Shown: positions 42,988-51,185 of the stretch, one piece after another
How the letters are laid out: every line of letters begins with the position of its first letter
Numbering within the stretch: the stretch's first letter is position 1
Source of the DNA: an uncultured Prevotellaceae bacterium
Lineage (GTDB): Bacteria; Bacteroidota; Bacteroidia; Bacteroidales; Muribaculaceae
Assembly: GCA_900318535.1 (NCBI GenBank)
Contig: ONKU01000004.1
Span: 104,682-168,681 of the forward strand
Length of the DNA stretch: 64,000 nt
Direction: 5' to 3'
The notes under the pieces: model-generated
Seen by the model: the letters and a program-made list of their open reading frames with translations, nothing else
Databases searched by the model: none
What the model was told of the DNA's origin: nothing
Position numbers and translations under genes: made by a program

Positions 42988-44385
42988 ATGAAGAAGATTA
43001 TTTCTACTGTATTGATTGCCCTCATGGGTCTGATGGCTGGCATGGCACAGGCTGCCGAGGGTAATAACGAGATTATTCTGCACGCTTGGTCGTGGTCGTT
43101 CAACACCATCAAGGAGCATCTGCCCGAGATCAAGGATGCGGGCTACACGATTGTGCAGACGTCGCCCATCAACGAGTGTGTCGTGGGCGAGGGCGGCGGT
43201 CGTCAGCTCTTTGGCCACGGCAAGTGGTACTACCATTACCAGCCGACGGACTGGACCATCGGCAACTACCAGCTGGGCACACGCGATGAGTTCAAGGCGA
43301 TGTGCGACGAGGCTACCCGTCTGGGGCTGCGCGTCATCGTGGATGTGCTGCCCAACCACACGGTGATTGACCGCTCACAGATCAACGCGCGCCTGGACAG
43401 CGCCGTCGGGGGCCGTGAGAACCTGTTCCACGCCAACGGCCTGTGGCCTATCAAGGACTACAGCGACCGCTACCAGTGCACGACAGGCGAGATGGGTACG
43501 CTGCCCGACGTGAACACCGAGAACCCCGACTTCCAGTATTACTACATGCAGTATGTCAACGACGTGCTGGCCTGCGGTGCCAGGGGCTTCCGCTATGACA
43601 CGGCCAAGCACATCGGCCTGCCTAATGAGATGCGCGACCCCAAGTCGCCCGAGAACGACTTTTGGGACGTGGCCATGGGCCGCAAGGCCGTCAAGGGTCT
43701 CAGGCTGGCTGTGCCGCGCGAGGAGTTGTTCATCTATGGCGAGGTGCTGCAGGACCGCAATGTGCCCGAGCAGGGCTATGCCGAGTATATGGACTTGACG
43801 GCCAGCAACTATGGCTGGGTGCTGCGCAACGTGCTCAACAAGCATGATGCCCGCGCCGACAACCTGTTGACCTGGCACCACTCGGTGGATCCCGCCCACT
43901 TGGTGACCTGGGTGGAGTCGCACGACACCTATTGCAACGAACACGCCTCGGCCGGCATGAGTGACGAGCTCATCCGCCTGGGATGGGTCTTCCTGACAGC
44001 CCGCAAATATGGCACGCCGCTGTTCTACAGCCGTCCTCACGGCAGCACCCGTGAGAACTACTGGGGCGACAACGAGATCGGCAAGGTGGGCAACGACGAG
44101 TTCAAGCACTCCGTGGTGAAGGCCGTCAACGAGTTCCGTCACCGCAACATCAATCAGCCTGAGAACATCGTCTATAGCGAGAACGGCAAGCAAATCATCG
44201 TCGAGCGCGGCACCAAGGCCGCCGTTGTCATCAACCTCGACGAGCAACCCGCCCAGGTGGCCATCCCCGTGACCCTGAGCAACGGAAAATACCGCGACGC
44301 CGTGACCAAACAACGCCTGCAAGTGAAAAAAGGCGTCCTCAAGGCCAACCTCGCCCCCATGACCGCCTATATCCTCTACAAGTGA
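42988..44385 (+). CDS. GH13 alpha-amylase, secreted
   Basis: 465 residues from the ATG at 42988; an ATG-like start at 42958 lies within the promoter. Signal peptide MKKIISTVLIALMGLMAGMAQA. Barrel motifs: ILHAWSWSFNTIKEHLPEIK, GLRVIVDVLPNHTV (region I), GFRYDTAKHIGLP with nucleophile Asp, FIYGEVLQD with acid Glu, and WVESHDTYCNE with the third Asp. The HAWSW N-terminus and short C-terminal beta domain resemble the compact amylases of animals and some bacteria. It would act on starch-like glucans in the periplasm or outside. Flanked by repeat blocks on both sides. Confidence 0.9.
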   Translation: MKKIISTVLIALMGLMAGMAQAAEGNNEIILHAWSWSFNTIKEHLPEIKDAGYTIVQTSPINECVVGEGGGRQLFGHGKWYYHYQPTDWTIGNYQLGTRDEFKAMCDEATRLGLRVIVDVLPNHTVIDRSQINARLDSAVGGRENLFHANGLWPIKDYSDRYQCTTGEMGTLPDVNTENPDFQYYYMQYVNDVLACGARGFRYDTAKHIGLPNEMRDPKSPENDFWDVAMGRKAVKGLRLAVPREELFIYGEVLQDRNVPEQGYAEYMDLTASNYGWVLRNVLNKHDARADNLLTWHHSVDPAHLVTWVESHDTYCNEHASAGMSDELIRLGWVFLTARKYGTPLFYSRPHGSTRENYWGDNEIGKVGNDEFKHSVVKAVNEFRHRNINQPENIVYSENGKQIIVERGTKAAVVINLDEQPAQVAIPVTLSNGKYRDAVTKQRLQVKKGVLKANLAPMTAYILYK

Positions 44386-44387
44386 TT

Positions 44388-44570
44388 TAGAAACTACGAA
44401 TTACGCGAATTTAACTAATTAGCATCCGCATTCAATTATAACGAATTTGACGAAGGCATCTGCTTCCATTGACAGGAAGCAGATGCCTTCATAATATCTT
44501 AGCGGCTTAGCGGCTTTGCGTGGGGCCAAGGGACGCGAAAACCATTTCGTGTAATTCGTAGTTGAAGTCT
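44388..44570. repeat. Composite repeat block after the GH13 amylase
   Basis: AACTACGAATTACGCGAATT with GCATCCGCATTC (44392-44424), a terminator (44452-44490), CTTAGCGGCTTAGCGGC with TTTGCGTGGGGCCAAGGG (44498-44532) and, inverted, CAACTACGAATTACACGAAA (about 44547-44566) next to the stop codon of the convergent gene. The first and third elements match 42647-42687 and 42863-42899. Confidence 0.65.
44452..44490 (+). terminator. Terminator of the GH13 amylase
   Basis: GAAGGCATCTGCTTCC (44452-44467) and its perfect complement (44475-44490) around a 7-nt loop: a 16-bp stem between convergent genes. Confidence 0.8.
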
Positions 44571-45804
44571 AGATGTGGGTTGCGCCGAGCATGCGCAGGG
44601 CGGCTGAGAGGCGGGCGGTGTGGTCGCCGCGCACGATGACGTGGTGGTTGCCGATGCTGCGCTCCAGGAAGTAGTCCAGCGACTCGTCCAGACGCAGGTG
44701 CAGCTGGGTGCGGCACATGTTGGGATTGGTGGTGCATTCCAGCAGTCGTGCTCGGCTGATGAAGAAGCGTTCCATGCCCTTGCCGCCACACTTGACCACC
44801 GTCATGTCCATGGGTTCGAAAATGCCCTCGACAGCGACACCGCTCAGCGACTCGTAATGGTCGCGCACGATGTAACGGTCGGTCATCGCAGGAGCAATCG
44901 TGCAGTGGGCAAACACCATCTCGTGGGCGGTATTGTCCAAAATCTTTGACGGATTGGCCATGAAGGTCATTTCGCCCGTGGCAGCCTGCACGGCGAGCAT
45001 GGTGAGCAGCGTCTGCTCGTCACCCTCGCAGCCGGCAGGAATGCCCTCCTGGTTGAGCAGCGCCAGGGCCACGCAGCCCGTGGTGTGGGTCGTGGGAATC
45101 AGGTCGAAGCAGTTGAGGGTGAAGGCATCCAAACGGTAGTGTTCCACAAGATTCTTTATAGAACGGTAGAGGCGCATCGCCTTGACCACTTCGTCGCGTG
45201 AGGGCTCCAGGATGCCGACGGCGCGGTTGATGAAGTCGTCGGTTATGGTCTGCACCTCGTCATCGGGCACCGCCTCATAGCCCTTGACCACCTCGTCGAG
45301 GGGCACATCCACCATCTCGATGCCCCAGCGCTCGCGCATGGCCTGATAGTCCACATTGCTCGCGATGAGCCATCCAGACGGCTTGCCGATGACGCCCACA
45401 CGCTTGCCCGACAGCTTGCTGATGGCATTGTGGGCCGTGGCATAATCGTCGATGCCCCGCATGATGAATTCGTTGGGACCGTGCAACACGCGGCCGTGGC
45501 GGCCGGCCTGGCGCATCCACGACAGGATTTCGAGCGAGGCGGCCAGCGAATTTTTTAGACCGTCGGCAATGAGCACGACATAGGGCGGCAGGCGGTCAAT
45601 GTCGGCCTTGACCATCTCCTCGACACCGCCGCTGCCCACAAGCACCATCGTGGCGCCCTCAGCGGGTTTGTCACCAAGTTCCTCGGGGAAGATATAACGC
45701 ACGTCATATCGCTCGGCAATGGCGTCGAGCAATTCGTGATGGTCGGTGAAAATCGACTCGCGGCTGGCCAGCGATGACGCAAAAGTAATCAGATTCAGCT
45801 TCAT
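44569..45804 (-). CDS. L-fucose/L-arabinose isomerase-family protein
   Basis: 411 residues, cytoplasmic. It resembles the shorter sugar-isomerase family related to FucI/AraA: an N-terminal Rossmann-like part (VLVGSGGVEEMVKADIDRLP, then GRHGRVLHGPNEFIMRG), KRVGVIGKPSGWLIASNVD, the DAFTLNCFDLIPTTHTTGCVAL active-site region, and EGIPAGCEGDEQTLLTMLAV with catalytic Glu and Asp candidates. The metal-binding His may lie in FAHCTIAP. The substrate is unknown; being far from the fucose operon argues against a simple FucI role. It ends against the inverted repeat block after the amylase and starts from a -7 box at 45848-45855. Confidence 0.78.
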   Translation of the reverse strand: MKLNLITFASSLASRESIFTDHHELLDAIAERYDVRYIFPEELGDKPAEGATMVLVGSGGVEEMVKADIDRLPPYVVLIADGLKNSLAASLEILSWMRQAGRHGRVLHGPNEFIMRGIDDYATAHNAISKLSGKRVGVIGKPSGWLIASNVDYQAMRERWGIEMVDVPLDEVVKGYEAVPDDEVQTITDDFINRAVGILEPSRDEVVKAMRLYRSIKNLVEHYRLDAFTLNCFDLIPTTHTTGCVALALLNQEGIPAGCEGDEQTLLTMLAVQAATGEMTFMANPSKILDNTAHEMVFAHCTIAPAMTDRYIVRDHYESLSGVAVEGIFEPMDMTVVKCGGKGMERFFISRARLLECTTNPNMCRTQLHLRLDESLDYFLERSIGNHHVIVRGDHTARLSAALRMLGATHI

Positions 45805-45847
45805 GACTTAATGTGTTCTGATGTTTCGTTAATTATGTTAGGCGCAA

Positions 45848-45855
45848 CAAAGATA
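45848..45855 (-). promoter_or_regulatory. -7 box of the sugar-isomerase-like gene
   Basis: TATCTTTG on the minus strand, 43 nt before the ATG. No TTTG at -33, consistent with need for an activator. Confidence 0.5.
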
Positions 45856-45911
45856 ATGAATAGTTTCCACATTGCCGCCCTAATCCCCATTTTTTCTCCT
45901 TTAAAGAGGGC

Positions 45912-45949
45912 TTGTTCGGCAAGTTGACCGTTTTTTGTTCGGCAAGTTG
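45912..45949. promoter_or_regulatory. Tandem 15-bp direct repeat, candidate operator
   Basis: TTGTTCGGCAAGTTG occurs twice (45912-45926, 45935-45949), about two helical turns apart. Each copy contains CTTG-N5-CAAG-like dyad symmetry. It lies about 60-95 bp upstream of the sugar-isomerase -7 box and about 100 bp upstream of the moxR one. Confidence 0.55.
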
Positions 45950-46046
45950 GCGGGGTTGGGGAGTGGGGTGGAGGATACTGTTAATCTTTTAACAATATAT
46001 GTGTTAAATTAACGTGATTTTCACGCGGGGGTGTTGGGTAAAACTG

Positions 46047-46054
46047 TATTTTTG
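46047..46054 (+). promoter_or_regulatory. -7 box of the bat operon
   Basis: TATTTTTG, 50 nt before the moxR ATG; no clear -33 TTTG at the standard distance. Confidence 0.5.
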
Positions 46055-46104
46055 CACCTTGTAAAATAGCTTACGTTTGATAGTATACGAAAAACAATAT
46101 TGTT

Positions 46105-47100
46105 ATGGCAGAAACAGTCAACATCAGGGAATTGAATGACCTGATTGCAAGTAAGAGTAATTTTGTGAACCTTATCCGTCAGGGTATGGACCAGACTATC
46201 GTGGGACAGAAGCACCTCGTGGACTCGCTCCTGATCGCGTTGCTCGCCAACGGGCACGTGCTGCTCGAGGGCGTCCCCGGCTTGGCTAAGACCAAGGCCA
46301 TCAGTACACTGGCATCGCTCATCGATGCCCGATTCTCACGCATCCAGTTCACGCCCGACTTGCTTCCCGCCGATGTGGTGGGCACCATGATTTACAGCAT
46401 CAAGAAGGAGCAGTTCGAGGTCAAGAAGGGCCCGGTATTTGCCAACTTTGTTCTTGCCGACGAGATTAACCGCGCCCCGGCCAAGGTGCAGAGCGCCTTG
46501 CTCGAAGCCATGCAGGAACGCCAGGTGACCATCGGTGAGCAGACTTTCAAGCTCGACGATCCGTTCCTGGTACTGGCTACCCAGAATCCTATCGAGCAGG
46601 AGGGTACTTATCCGCTGCCCGAGGCCCAGGTGGACCGTTTCCTGATGAAAGTGCTCATCGGCTATCCCAGCAAGAGCGAGGAGAGCGACATCATCAAGAT
46701 GAACATCGCCCCTGACCCCGTCGAGGTGCGTCCGCTGGTCACTCCTGCCGACATCGTTGACACCCGCAAGGTAGTTCAGCAGATCTATATCGACGAGAAG
46801 ATCCAGAAGTATATCGTGGACATCGTGTTCGCCACCCGCTTCCCCAGCGATTACGGCCTGAACGACCTGAAGAGTATGATCTCCTTTGGCGCTTCGCCCC
46901 GCGCTTCCATCAACATGGCGCTGGCATCGAGGGCTTACGCCTTCCTGCGTGGTCGCGGCTACGTCATCCCTGAGGACGTGCGCACCGTTTGCCACGACGT
47001 GATGCGTCACCGTCTGGGCCTGTCCTACGAAGCCGAGGCCAACAACATCACCGCCGACGAGATTATCAGCAATATCCTCGACAAGATTGCAGTGCCTTAA
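46105..47100 (+). CDS. MoxR-family AAA+ ATPase of the bat operon
   Basis: 331 residues. MoxR proteins are hexameric AAA+ chaperone-like ATPases that work with VWA-domain partners. Walker A is variant, GVPGLAKT (near 53-60), as is usual for MoxR; Walker B is NFVLADEINRAPAK; sensor 1 LVLATQNPIEQEGTYPLPEAQ and the arginine-finger segment VDRFLMK follow. First gene of the operon moxR-DUF58-DUF4381-like-batA-batB-batC-batD-batE-PAP2. A perfect 24-nt palindrome directly after the stop codon may lower expression of the downstream genes relative to moxR. Confidence 0.93.
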   Translation: MAETVNIRELNDLIASKSNFVNLIRQGMDQTIVGQKHLVDSLLIALLANGHVLLEGVPGLAKTKAISTLASLIDARFSRIQFTPDLLPADVVGTMIYSIKKEQFEVKKGPVFANFVLADEINRAPAKVQSALLEAMQERQVTIGEQTFKLDDPFLVLATQNPIEQEGTYPLPEAQVDRFLMKVLIGYPSKSEESDIIKMNIAPDPVEVRPLVTPADIVDTRKVVQQIYIDEKIQKYIVDIVFATRFPSDYGLNDLKSMISFGASPRASINMALASRAYAFLRGRGYVIPEDVRTVCHDVMRHRLGLSYEAEANNITADEIISNILDKIAVP

Positions 47101-47101
47101 G

Positions 47102-47125
47102 TTTTCAAGCCGATCGGCTTGAAAA
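47102..47125 (+). terminator. Perfect palindrome after moxR, possible partial terminator
   Basis: TTTTCAAGCC-GATC-GGCTTGAAAA, a 10-bp stem with a 4-nt loop starting one base after the moxR stop. Heptamer repeats follow. Confidence 0.6.
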
Positions 47126-47127
47126 AG

Positions 47128-47207
47128 TTTAGAGTTTAGGGTTTAGAGTTTAGAGTTGCTTTTCAACTAGAAACTAGGGACTAGAAACTAGAAACTAAGG
47201 ACTAGAA
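47128..47207. repeat. Two heptamer arrays between moxR and the DUF58 gene
   Basis: TTTAGAG, TTTAGGG, TTTAGAG, TTTAGAG (47128-47155), a 10-nt break, then ACTAGAA, ACTAGGG, ACTAGAA, ACTAGAA, ACTAAGG, ACTAGAA (47166-47207). The second set uses the same words as 34631-34700. The DUF58 ATG follows after 6 nt. Confidence 0.85.
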
Positions 47208-47213
47208 ACTGAA

Positions 47214-48059
47214 ATGGATACCAATGAACTGTTGCGCAAGGTCCGCAAGATTGAAATCAAGACCAAGGGCCTGTCGCAAAACATATTTGCCGGCGAATAC
47301 CACTCGGCCTTCAAGGGCAGGGGTATGACCTTCAGCGAGGTGCGCGAGTACCAGTATGGTGACGACGTGCGCGACATCGACTGGAACGTCACAGCCCGGG
47401 AGGAGCGCGAGCTCACCGTGATGCTGCTCGTTGACGTGAGCGGCAGCAAGGACTTTGGCGCTGTGGGTATTGCCAAACGCGAGATGATGGCCGAGATTGG
47501 TGCCACCATCGCGTTCTCGGCCATTCAGAACAACGACAAGGTGGGCGTCATCTTCTTCAGCGACAAGGTGGAGAAATTCATTCCGCCCAAGAAGGGCCGC
47601 AAGCACATCCTGCTGGTCATCCGCGAGTTGCTCGACTTCCAACCCACCGGAACGGGTACCGACATCAATATGGTGCTGGAATACATGACCGGCGCCTTGA
47701 AAAAGCGTTGTACCACCTTCCTGGTGAGCGATTTCATCGATGAGCATGACTACAGCAAGTCGCTGTCCATCGCTAACCACAAGCATGACGTGATTGCCGT
47801 GCAGGTCTATGACAAGCGCGAGGCACAGTTGCCCGACGTGGGCCTGATACGCATGCGTGATGCCGAGCGCGGCACCATGCGCTGGGTCAACACCGGCAGC
47901 AAGCGCGTGCGCGACGCCTACAGCCGCTGGTGGTACAACCAGCAGCAGGCCGTCAACGGCACATTGCAGCGCTGCAACGTGGATATGGCCAGTGTGGCGA
48001 CCGACGAGGACTATGTGACCGCCCTGATGGGGCTTTTCAAGTCGCGAGGCGCGACTTGA
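47214..48059 (+). CDS. DUF58 domain protein of the bat operon
   Basis: 281 residues, no signal peptide. The DUF58 signature is present: FAGEYHSAFKGRGMTFSEVREYQYGDDVRDIDWNVTARE, then ELTVMLLVDVSGSKDFG, whose D-x-S-G-S recalls a VWA metal site. DUF58 proteins accompany MoxR ATPases and VWA proteins in many phyla, probably as adaptors on the cytoplasmic face. A hairpin (48038-48058) spans the last codons and stop. Confidence 0.9.
   Translation: MDTNELLRKVRKIEIKTKGLSQNIFAGEYHSAFKGRGMTFSEVREYQYGDDVRDIDWNVTAREERELTVMLLVDVSGSKDFGAVGIAKREMMAEIGATIAFSAIQNNDKVGVIFFSDKVEKFIPPKKGRKHILLVIRELLDFQPTGTGTDINMVLEYMTGALKKRCTTFLVSDFIDEHDYSKSLSIANHKHDVIAVQVYDKREAQLPDVGLIRMRDAERGTMRWVNTGSKRVRDAYSRWWYNQQQAVNGTLQRCNVDMASVATDEDYVTALMGLFKSRGAT
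48038..48058 (+). repeat. Hairpin spanning the DUF58 stop codon
   Basis: CAAGTCGCG (48038-48046) and CGCGACTTG (48050-48058) form a 9-bp stem around AGG. It includes the first two bases of the TGA stop. Confidence 0.6.
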
Positions 48060-48109
48060 GGTTTAGAGTTTAAGGTTTAAAGTTAAGAGACTTAAAACTG
48101 ACAATTATA

Positions 48110-49066
48110 ATGTCACAGACAATGAGACATATCATGATGACCGTCGTGGTGCTGCTGGCTGCCGTGCCGGCTGCCTGGGGCGGTAACGTCACTTTCAAGG
48201 CAAAGCTCGACAGCGCCACCCTGCTCATGGGCAAGACCACGACCCTGCATCTGGAGATCACCCAGGACAAGGGAGCGCGTGGTTTCTTCCCCAATGAACA
48301 GCTGGATACGCTCAGCGCCATGATTGAGATTGCCGAACGGCCTGCGGCCGACACAATCGACCTGGACAACAACCGCATCCAGATCAACCGTGACCTCATC
48401 ATCCAGAGCTTTGACTCGGGCATGTGGATCATCAAACCCATCCCCTATGTGGTAAACGGCGATACGGCATTCTGCAACCAGCTCACTCTCAAGGTGTTGC
48501 CGGTTGACGTGAGCCAGATGAAGGACATTCATGACATCAAGCCTGTCGAGGCAGTGCCCTTCAGGTTGTTTGACTGGCTGCCCGACTACTGGTGGGCATG
48601 GCTGTTGGGACTGTTGCTCATCGGAGCAGGCATTTGGGCCTACCACAAGTACTACAAGAAGGGCATCAACCCGTTGAAACCCACCAGGAAGCGCCTGCCT
48701 GCCTATGAGGAGGCGATGATCAACCTGCAGAACCTCAAGGCCGCCCAGCTGTGGCAGCAGGGCCAGGAGAAAGAGTACTTCACAGGCCTGACCGACATCC
48801 TGCGTGTGTACATCGACCGCCGCTTCCACATCAATGCTGTGGAAATGACGTCGTCGCAGATTATCGATACCCTCAAGAAGAATGACGAGACCAAGGCCGT
48901 GAACGAGCAGCTGGAGATGATTCTCGAGGTGGCCGACATCGTCAAGTTTGCCAATGCCCGTCCGCTGGCCGACGACAACGAGACCGCTTATCAGCGCGCT
49001 GTGAATTTCGTCGAGGCTACGCGTCCTGTCGAACAACCCGATAATAAAGAGGAGGTGAAGAAATGA
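48110..49066 (+). CDS. Single-span membrane protein of the bat operon (DUF4381-like)
   Basis: 318 residues. A signal peptide (ending near AAWGG) precedes an Ig-like periplasmic part (about 25-150), one membrane segment at about 160-180 (WWAWLLGLLLIGAGIWAYH), and a cytoplasmic helical tail containing LPAYEEAMINLQNLKAAQLW and EYFTGLTDILRVYIDRRF. This layout is like the DUF4381 proteins found beside MoxR and VWA genes, with an added N-terminal Ig-like part, so it resembles a miniature BatD. No fixed gene name is known to me. The last bases overlap batA (ATGATG). Confidence 0.75.
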   Translation: MSQTMRHIMMTVVVLLAAVPAAWGGNVTFKAKLDSATLLMGKTTTLHLEITQDKGARGFFPNEQLDTLSAMIEIAERPAADTIDLDNNRIQINRDLIIQSFDSGMWIIKPIPYVVNGDTAFCNQLTLKVLPVDVSQMKDIHDIKPVEAVPFRLFDWLPDYWWAWLLGLLLIGAGIWAYHKYYKKGINPLKPTRKRLPAYEEAMINLQNLKAAQLWQQGQEKEYFTGLTDILRVYIDRRFHINAVEMTSSQIIDTLKKNDETKAVNEQLEMILEVADIVKFANARPLADDNETAYQRAVNFVEATRPVEQPDNKEEVKK

Positions 49067-50058
49067 TGAACCTTGCTCATCCAGGATGGTTGTGGCTCTT
49101 GCCTGTGCTGATGATTCCGCTCATCGCATGGTACATCTACAGCCAGGACAAGAACGAACCCGAAATGAACGTGTCGTCAACGCGCGCGTTTGACGGCATG
49201 GGCACGAGCTGGAAGGTGTGGCTCAAGCACTTCTCGTTTGCCCTCAAGCTGGCAGCGCTGGCTTGCCTGATCGTCATCTTGTGCCGCCCGCAGACCAAGG
49301 ACAGCTGGTCGACAAGCGACGTGGAAGGCACCGACATCGTCATCGCCCTCGACGTCTCGACCAGTATGCTGGCCCGTGACTTCAATCCCAACCGCTTCGA
49401 GAGCGCCAAGAAAGTGGCCACCCGTTTCGTCAGCGGCCGTGACCACGACAACATCGGTCTGGTGCTGTTTGCCGGTGAGAGTTTCACCCAGGTGCCCATG
49501 ACCATGGACAACGCGACGCTGGTCAATGCCATCGGAATGACCGAAATAGGCACCCTGGAAGACGGTACCGCCATCGGTGACGGCATCGCTACCGCCATCA
49601 ACCGCATACGTGACGGCAAGGCCAAGAGCAAGAGCATCATCCTGCTCACCGACGGCTCCAACAACACCGGTGTCGTGGCACCGAACACTGCTGCCGACAT
49701 CGCCCGCAAATACGGCATCAAGATTTACACCATCGGCGTGGGCAGCAACGGCACCGCCGACTATCCTGTCGCCATCGACTATGCCGGCAATATCCAGTAC
49801 CAGCGCATGCCTGTGGTCATCGATGAGACCACGTTGAAGAACATCGCTGCCACGACAGGCGGCAAGTATTTCCGTGCTACCTCGGGCAGCGTGCTGCAGA
49901 GCATCTTCAAGGAAATCGACCAACTGGAGAAGACCCACATGGATGTTCAGCGCTTCACCCACACCGAGGACCACTACGAGCCCTGGGCCTTGTTGCTGCT
50001 GGGCTTGCTGCTGTTGAGCCTGCTGCTGGATTACACGTTGTTGAGGCACATCCCTTGA
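49063..50058 (+). CDS. batA: BatA, VWA-domain membrane protein
   Basis: 331 residues. Two membrane segments near the N-terminus (residues 8-23 and 57-75) and one at the C-terminus (ALLLLGLLLLSLLLDYTLL) bracket a periplasmic von Willebrand A domain. The metal-ion site is intact: DVSTSMLARD, with the second and third MIDAS loops in VPMTMDN/GTAIGD and LLTDGSNNTG. Bat proteins contribute to oxygen tolerance in Bacteroides fragilis. Two ATGs in tandem at the start; either could be used. Confidence 0.92.
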   Translation: MMNLAHPGWLWLLPVLMIPLIAWYIYSQDKNEPEMNVSSTRAFDGMGTSWKVWLKHFSFALKLAALACLIVILCRPQTKDSWSTSDVEGTDIVIALDVSTSMLARDFNPNRFESAKKVATRFVSGRDHDNIGLVLFAGESFTQVPMTMDNATLVNAIGMTEIGTLEDGTAIGDGIATAINRIRDGKAKSKSIILLTDGSNNTGVVAPNTAADIARKYGIKIYTIGVGSNGTADYPVAIDYAGNIQYQRMPVVIDETTLKNIAATTGGKYFRATSGSVLQSIFKEIDQLEKTHMDVQRFTHTEDHYEPWALLLLGLLLLSLLLDYTLLRHIP

Positions 50059-50111
50059 TGTGCTGCGCACAGTTTAGAGTATAGTGTTTAGAGTTTAGAG
50101 TATTAAGAGCT

Positions 50112-51185
50112 ATGATCAATTTTGCTCATCCGCAATATTTCTACCTGCTGCTTCTGCTACCGGCCCTGGTGCTGCTGTTCCTGTGGAACCGCCGTGACCG
50201 CAGCAAGCGGTTGCAGCGCTTTGGCAAGCGCGCCTCCATCGAGCCGTTGATGCCCGAGGTGTCGCGCTACAAGCCCTGGATTCGTCTCACGCTGGAATTG
50301 TTGCTGCTCACGATGGTCATCGTGGTGCTGGCCCGTCCGCGTGCAGGCTCCAGCAAAACCACGACCAAGGTGCATGGTATCGAAGTAATGGTCGCTGTCG
50401 ACGTTTCCAACTCGATGAACGCCTCCAGCACCGACAATCCGCAGGACGTGAGCCGCTTGCAGCGTTCCAAGATGATTTTGCAGAAACTCATCGACCGCTT
50501 GGACAACAACAAGGTGGGACTCATCGTGTTTGCCGGCAACGCCTACATGCAGATGCCCATGACCAGTGATGCCGCTTCGGCCAAACTGTTCCTGAACGGC
50601 ATCAGCACCAACATGGCGCCCACCCAGGGCACGGCCATCGGTGCAGCCATCAATCTGGCGTTGAACGGTTTCTCCCAAAGCAAGAAGTCCCAAAAGGCCA
50701 TTATCATCATTACCGACGGTGAGAACTTTGAAGACGACGCCGTCGGTGCAGCCAAGGAGGCCGCCAAGCTGGGCGTACAGGTCGATGTCATCGGCGTGGG
50801 CTCCACAAACGGCGCTCCCATCCCCATGGAAGGCGGTTACCTGACCGACGACAGCGGTAATCCCGTGACCACCTACCTCAACGAGAAAATGGCACAGGAG
50901 ATTGCCCAGGCAGGTAAGGGCGTCTACATCTCGGGCACGGCAGCCGATGCGGTATCGACCTTGCAGGAAACGCTCGACAAGCTAGCCAAGAGCGACCTGG
51001 CAGCAGTGAGCTATACCCAGCACGACGAGCAGTTCCCCGTGTTTGCCACCATCGCCCTGCTCTTGCTCATAGGCCTGCTGTTGCTGCTCGAGCGCAAGAA
51101 CCCGTGGCTCAAGAAGTACAATTTCTTTACCAAGGACAAGAAAGAAATCACCGTAAACAATGAGACTCAACAAGATAAAAAGTAA
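50112..51185 (+). CDS. batB: BatB, VWA-domain membrane protein
   Basis: 357 residues, a paralogue of BatA with the same topology (segments at 8-24, 56-74 and near 315-333). Its MIDAS motif is VDVSNSMNASS, later GTAIGAAINLAL and IIITDGENFEDD. BatA and BatB probably interact. The gap from batA (53 nt) contains TTTAGAG-type heptamers (50080-50100). The end overlaps batC by 26 bp, so the two are translationally coupled. Confidence 0.92.
   Translation: MINFAHPQYFYLLLLLPALVLLFLWNRRDRSKRLQRFGKRASIEPLMPEVSRYKPWIRLTLELLLLTMVIVVLARPRAGSSKTTTKVHGIEVMVAVDVSNSMNASSTDNPQDVSRLQRSKMILQKLIDRLDNNKVGLIVFAGNAYMQMPMTSDAASAKLFLNGISTNMAPTQGTAIGAAINLALNGFSQSKKSQKAIIIITDGENFEDDAVGAAKEAAKLGVQVDVIGVGSTNGAPIPMEGGYLTDDSGNPVTTYLNEKMAQEIAQAGKGVYISGTAADAVSTLQETLDKLAKSDLAAVSYTQHDEQFPVFATIALLLLIGLLLLLERKNPWLKKYNFFTKDKKEITVNNETQQDKK

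Larger units (their letters stand above)
45805..46104. other. Divergent intergenic region before the bat operon
   Basis: 300 bases. It holds -7 boxes for both directions and two copies of the 15-mer TTGTTCGGCAAGTTG (45912-45926 and 45935-45949), spaced 23 bp start to start. Nothing coding is visible. Confidence 0.65.
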
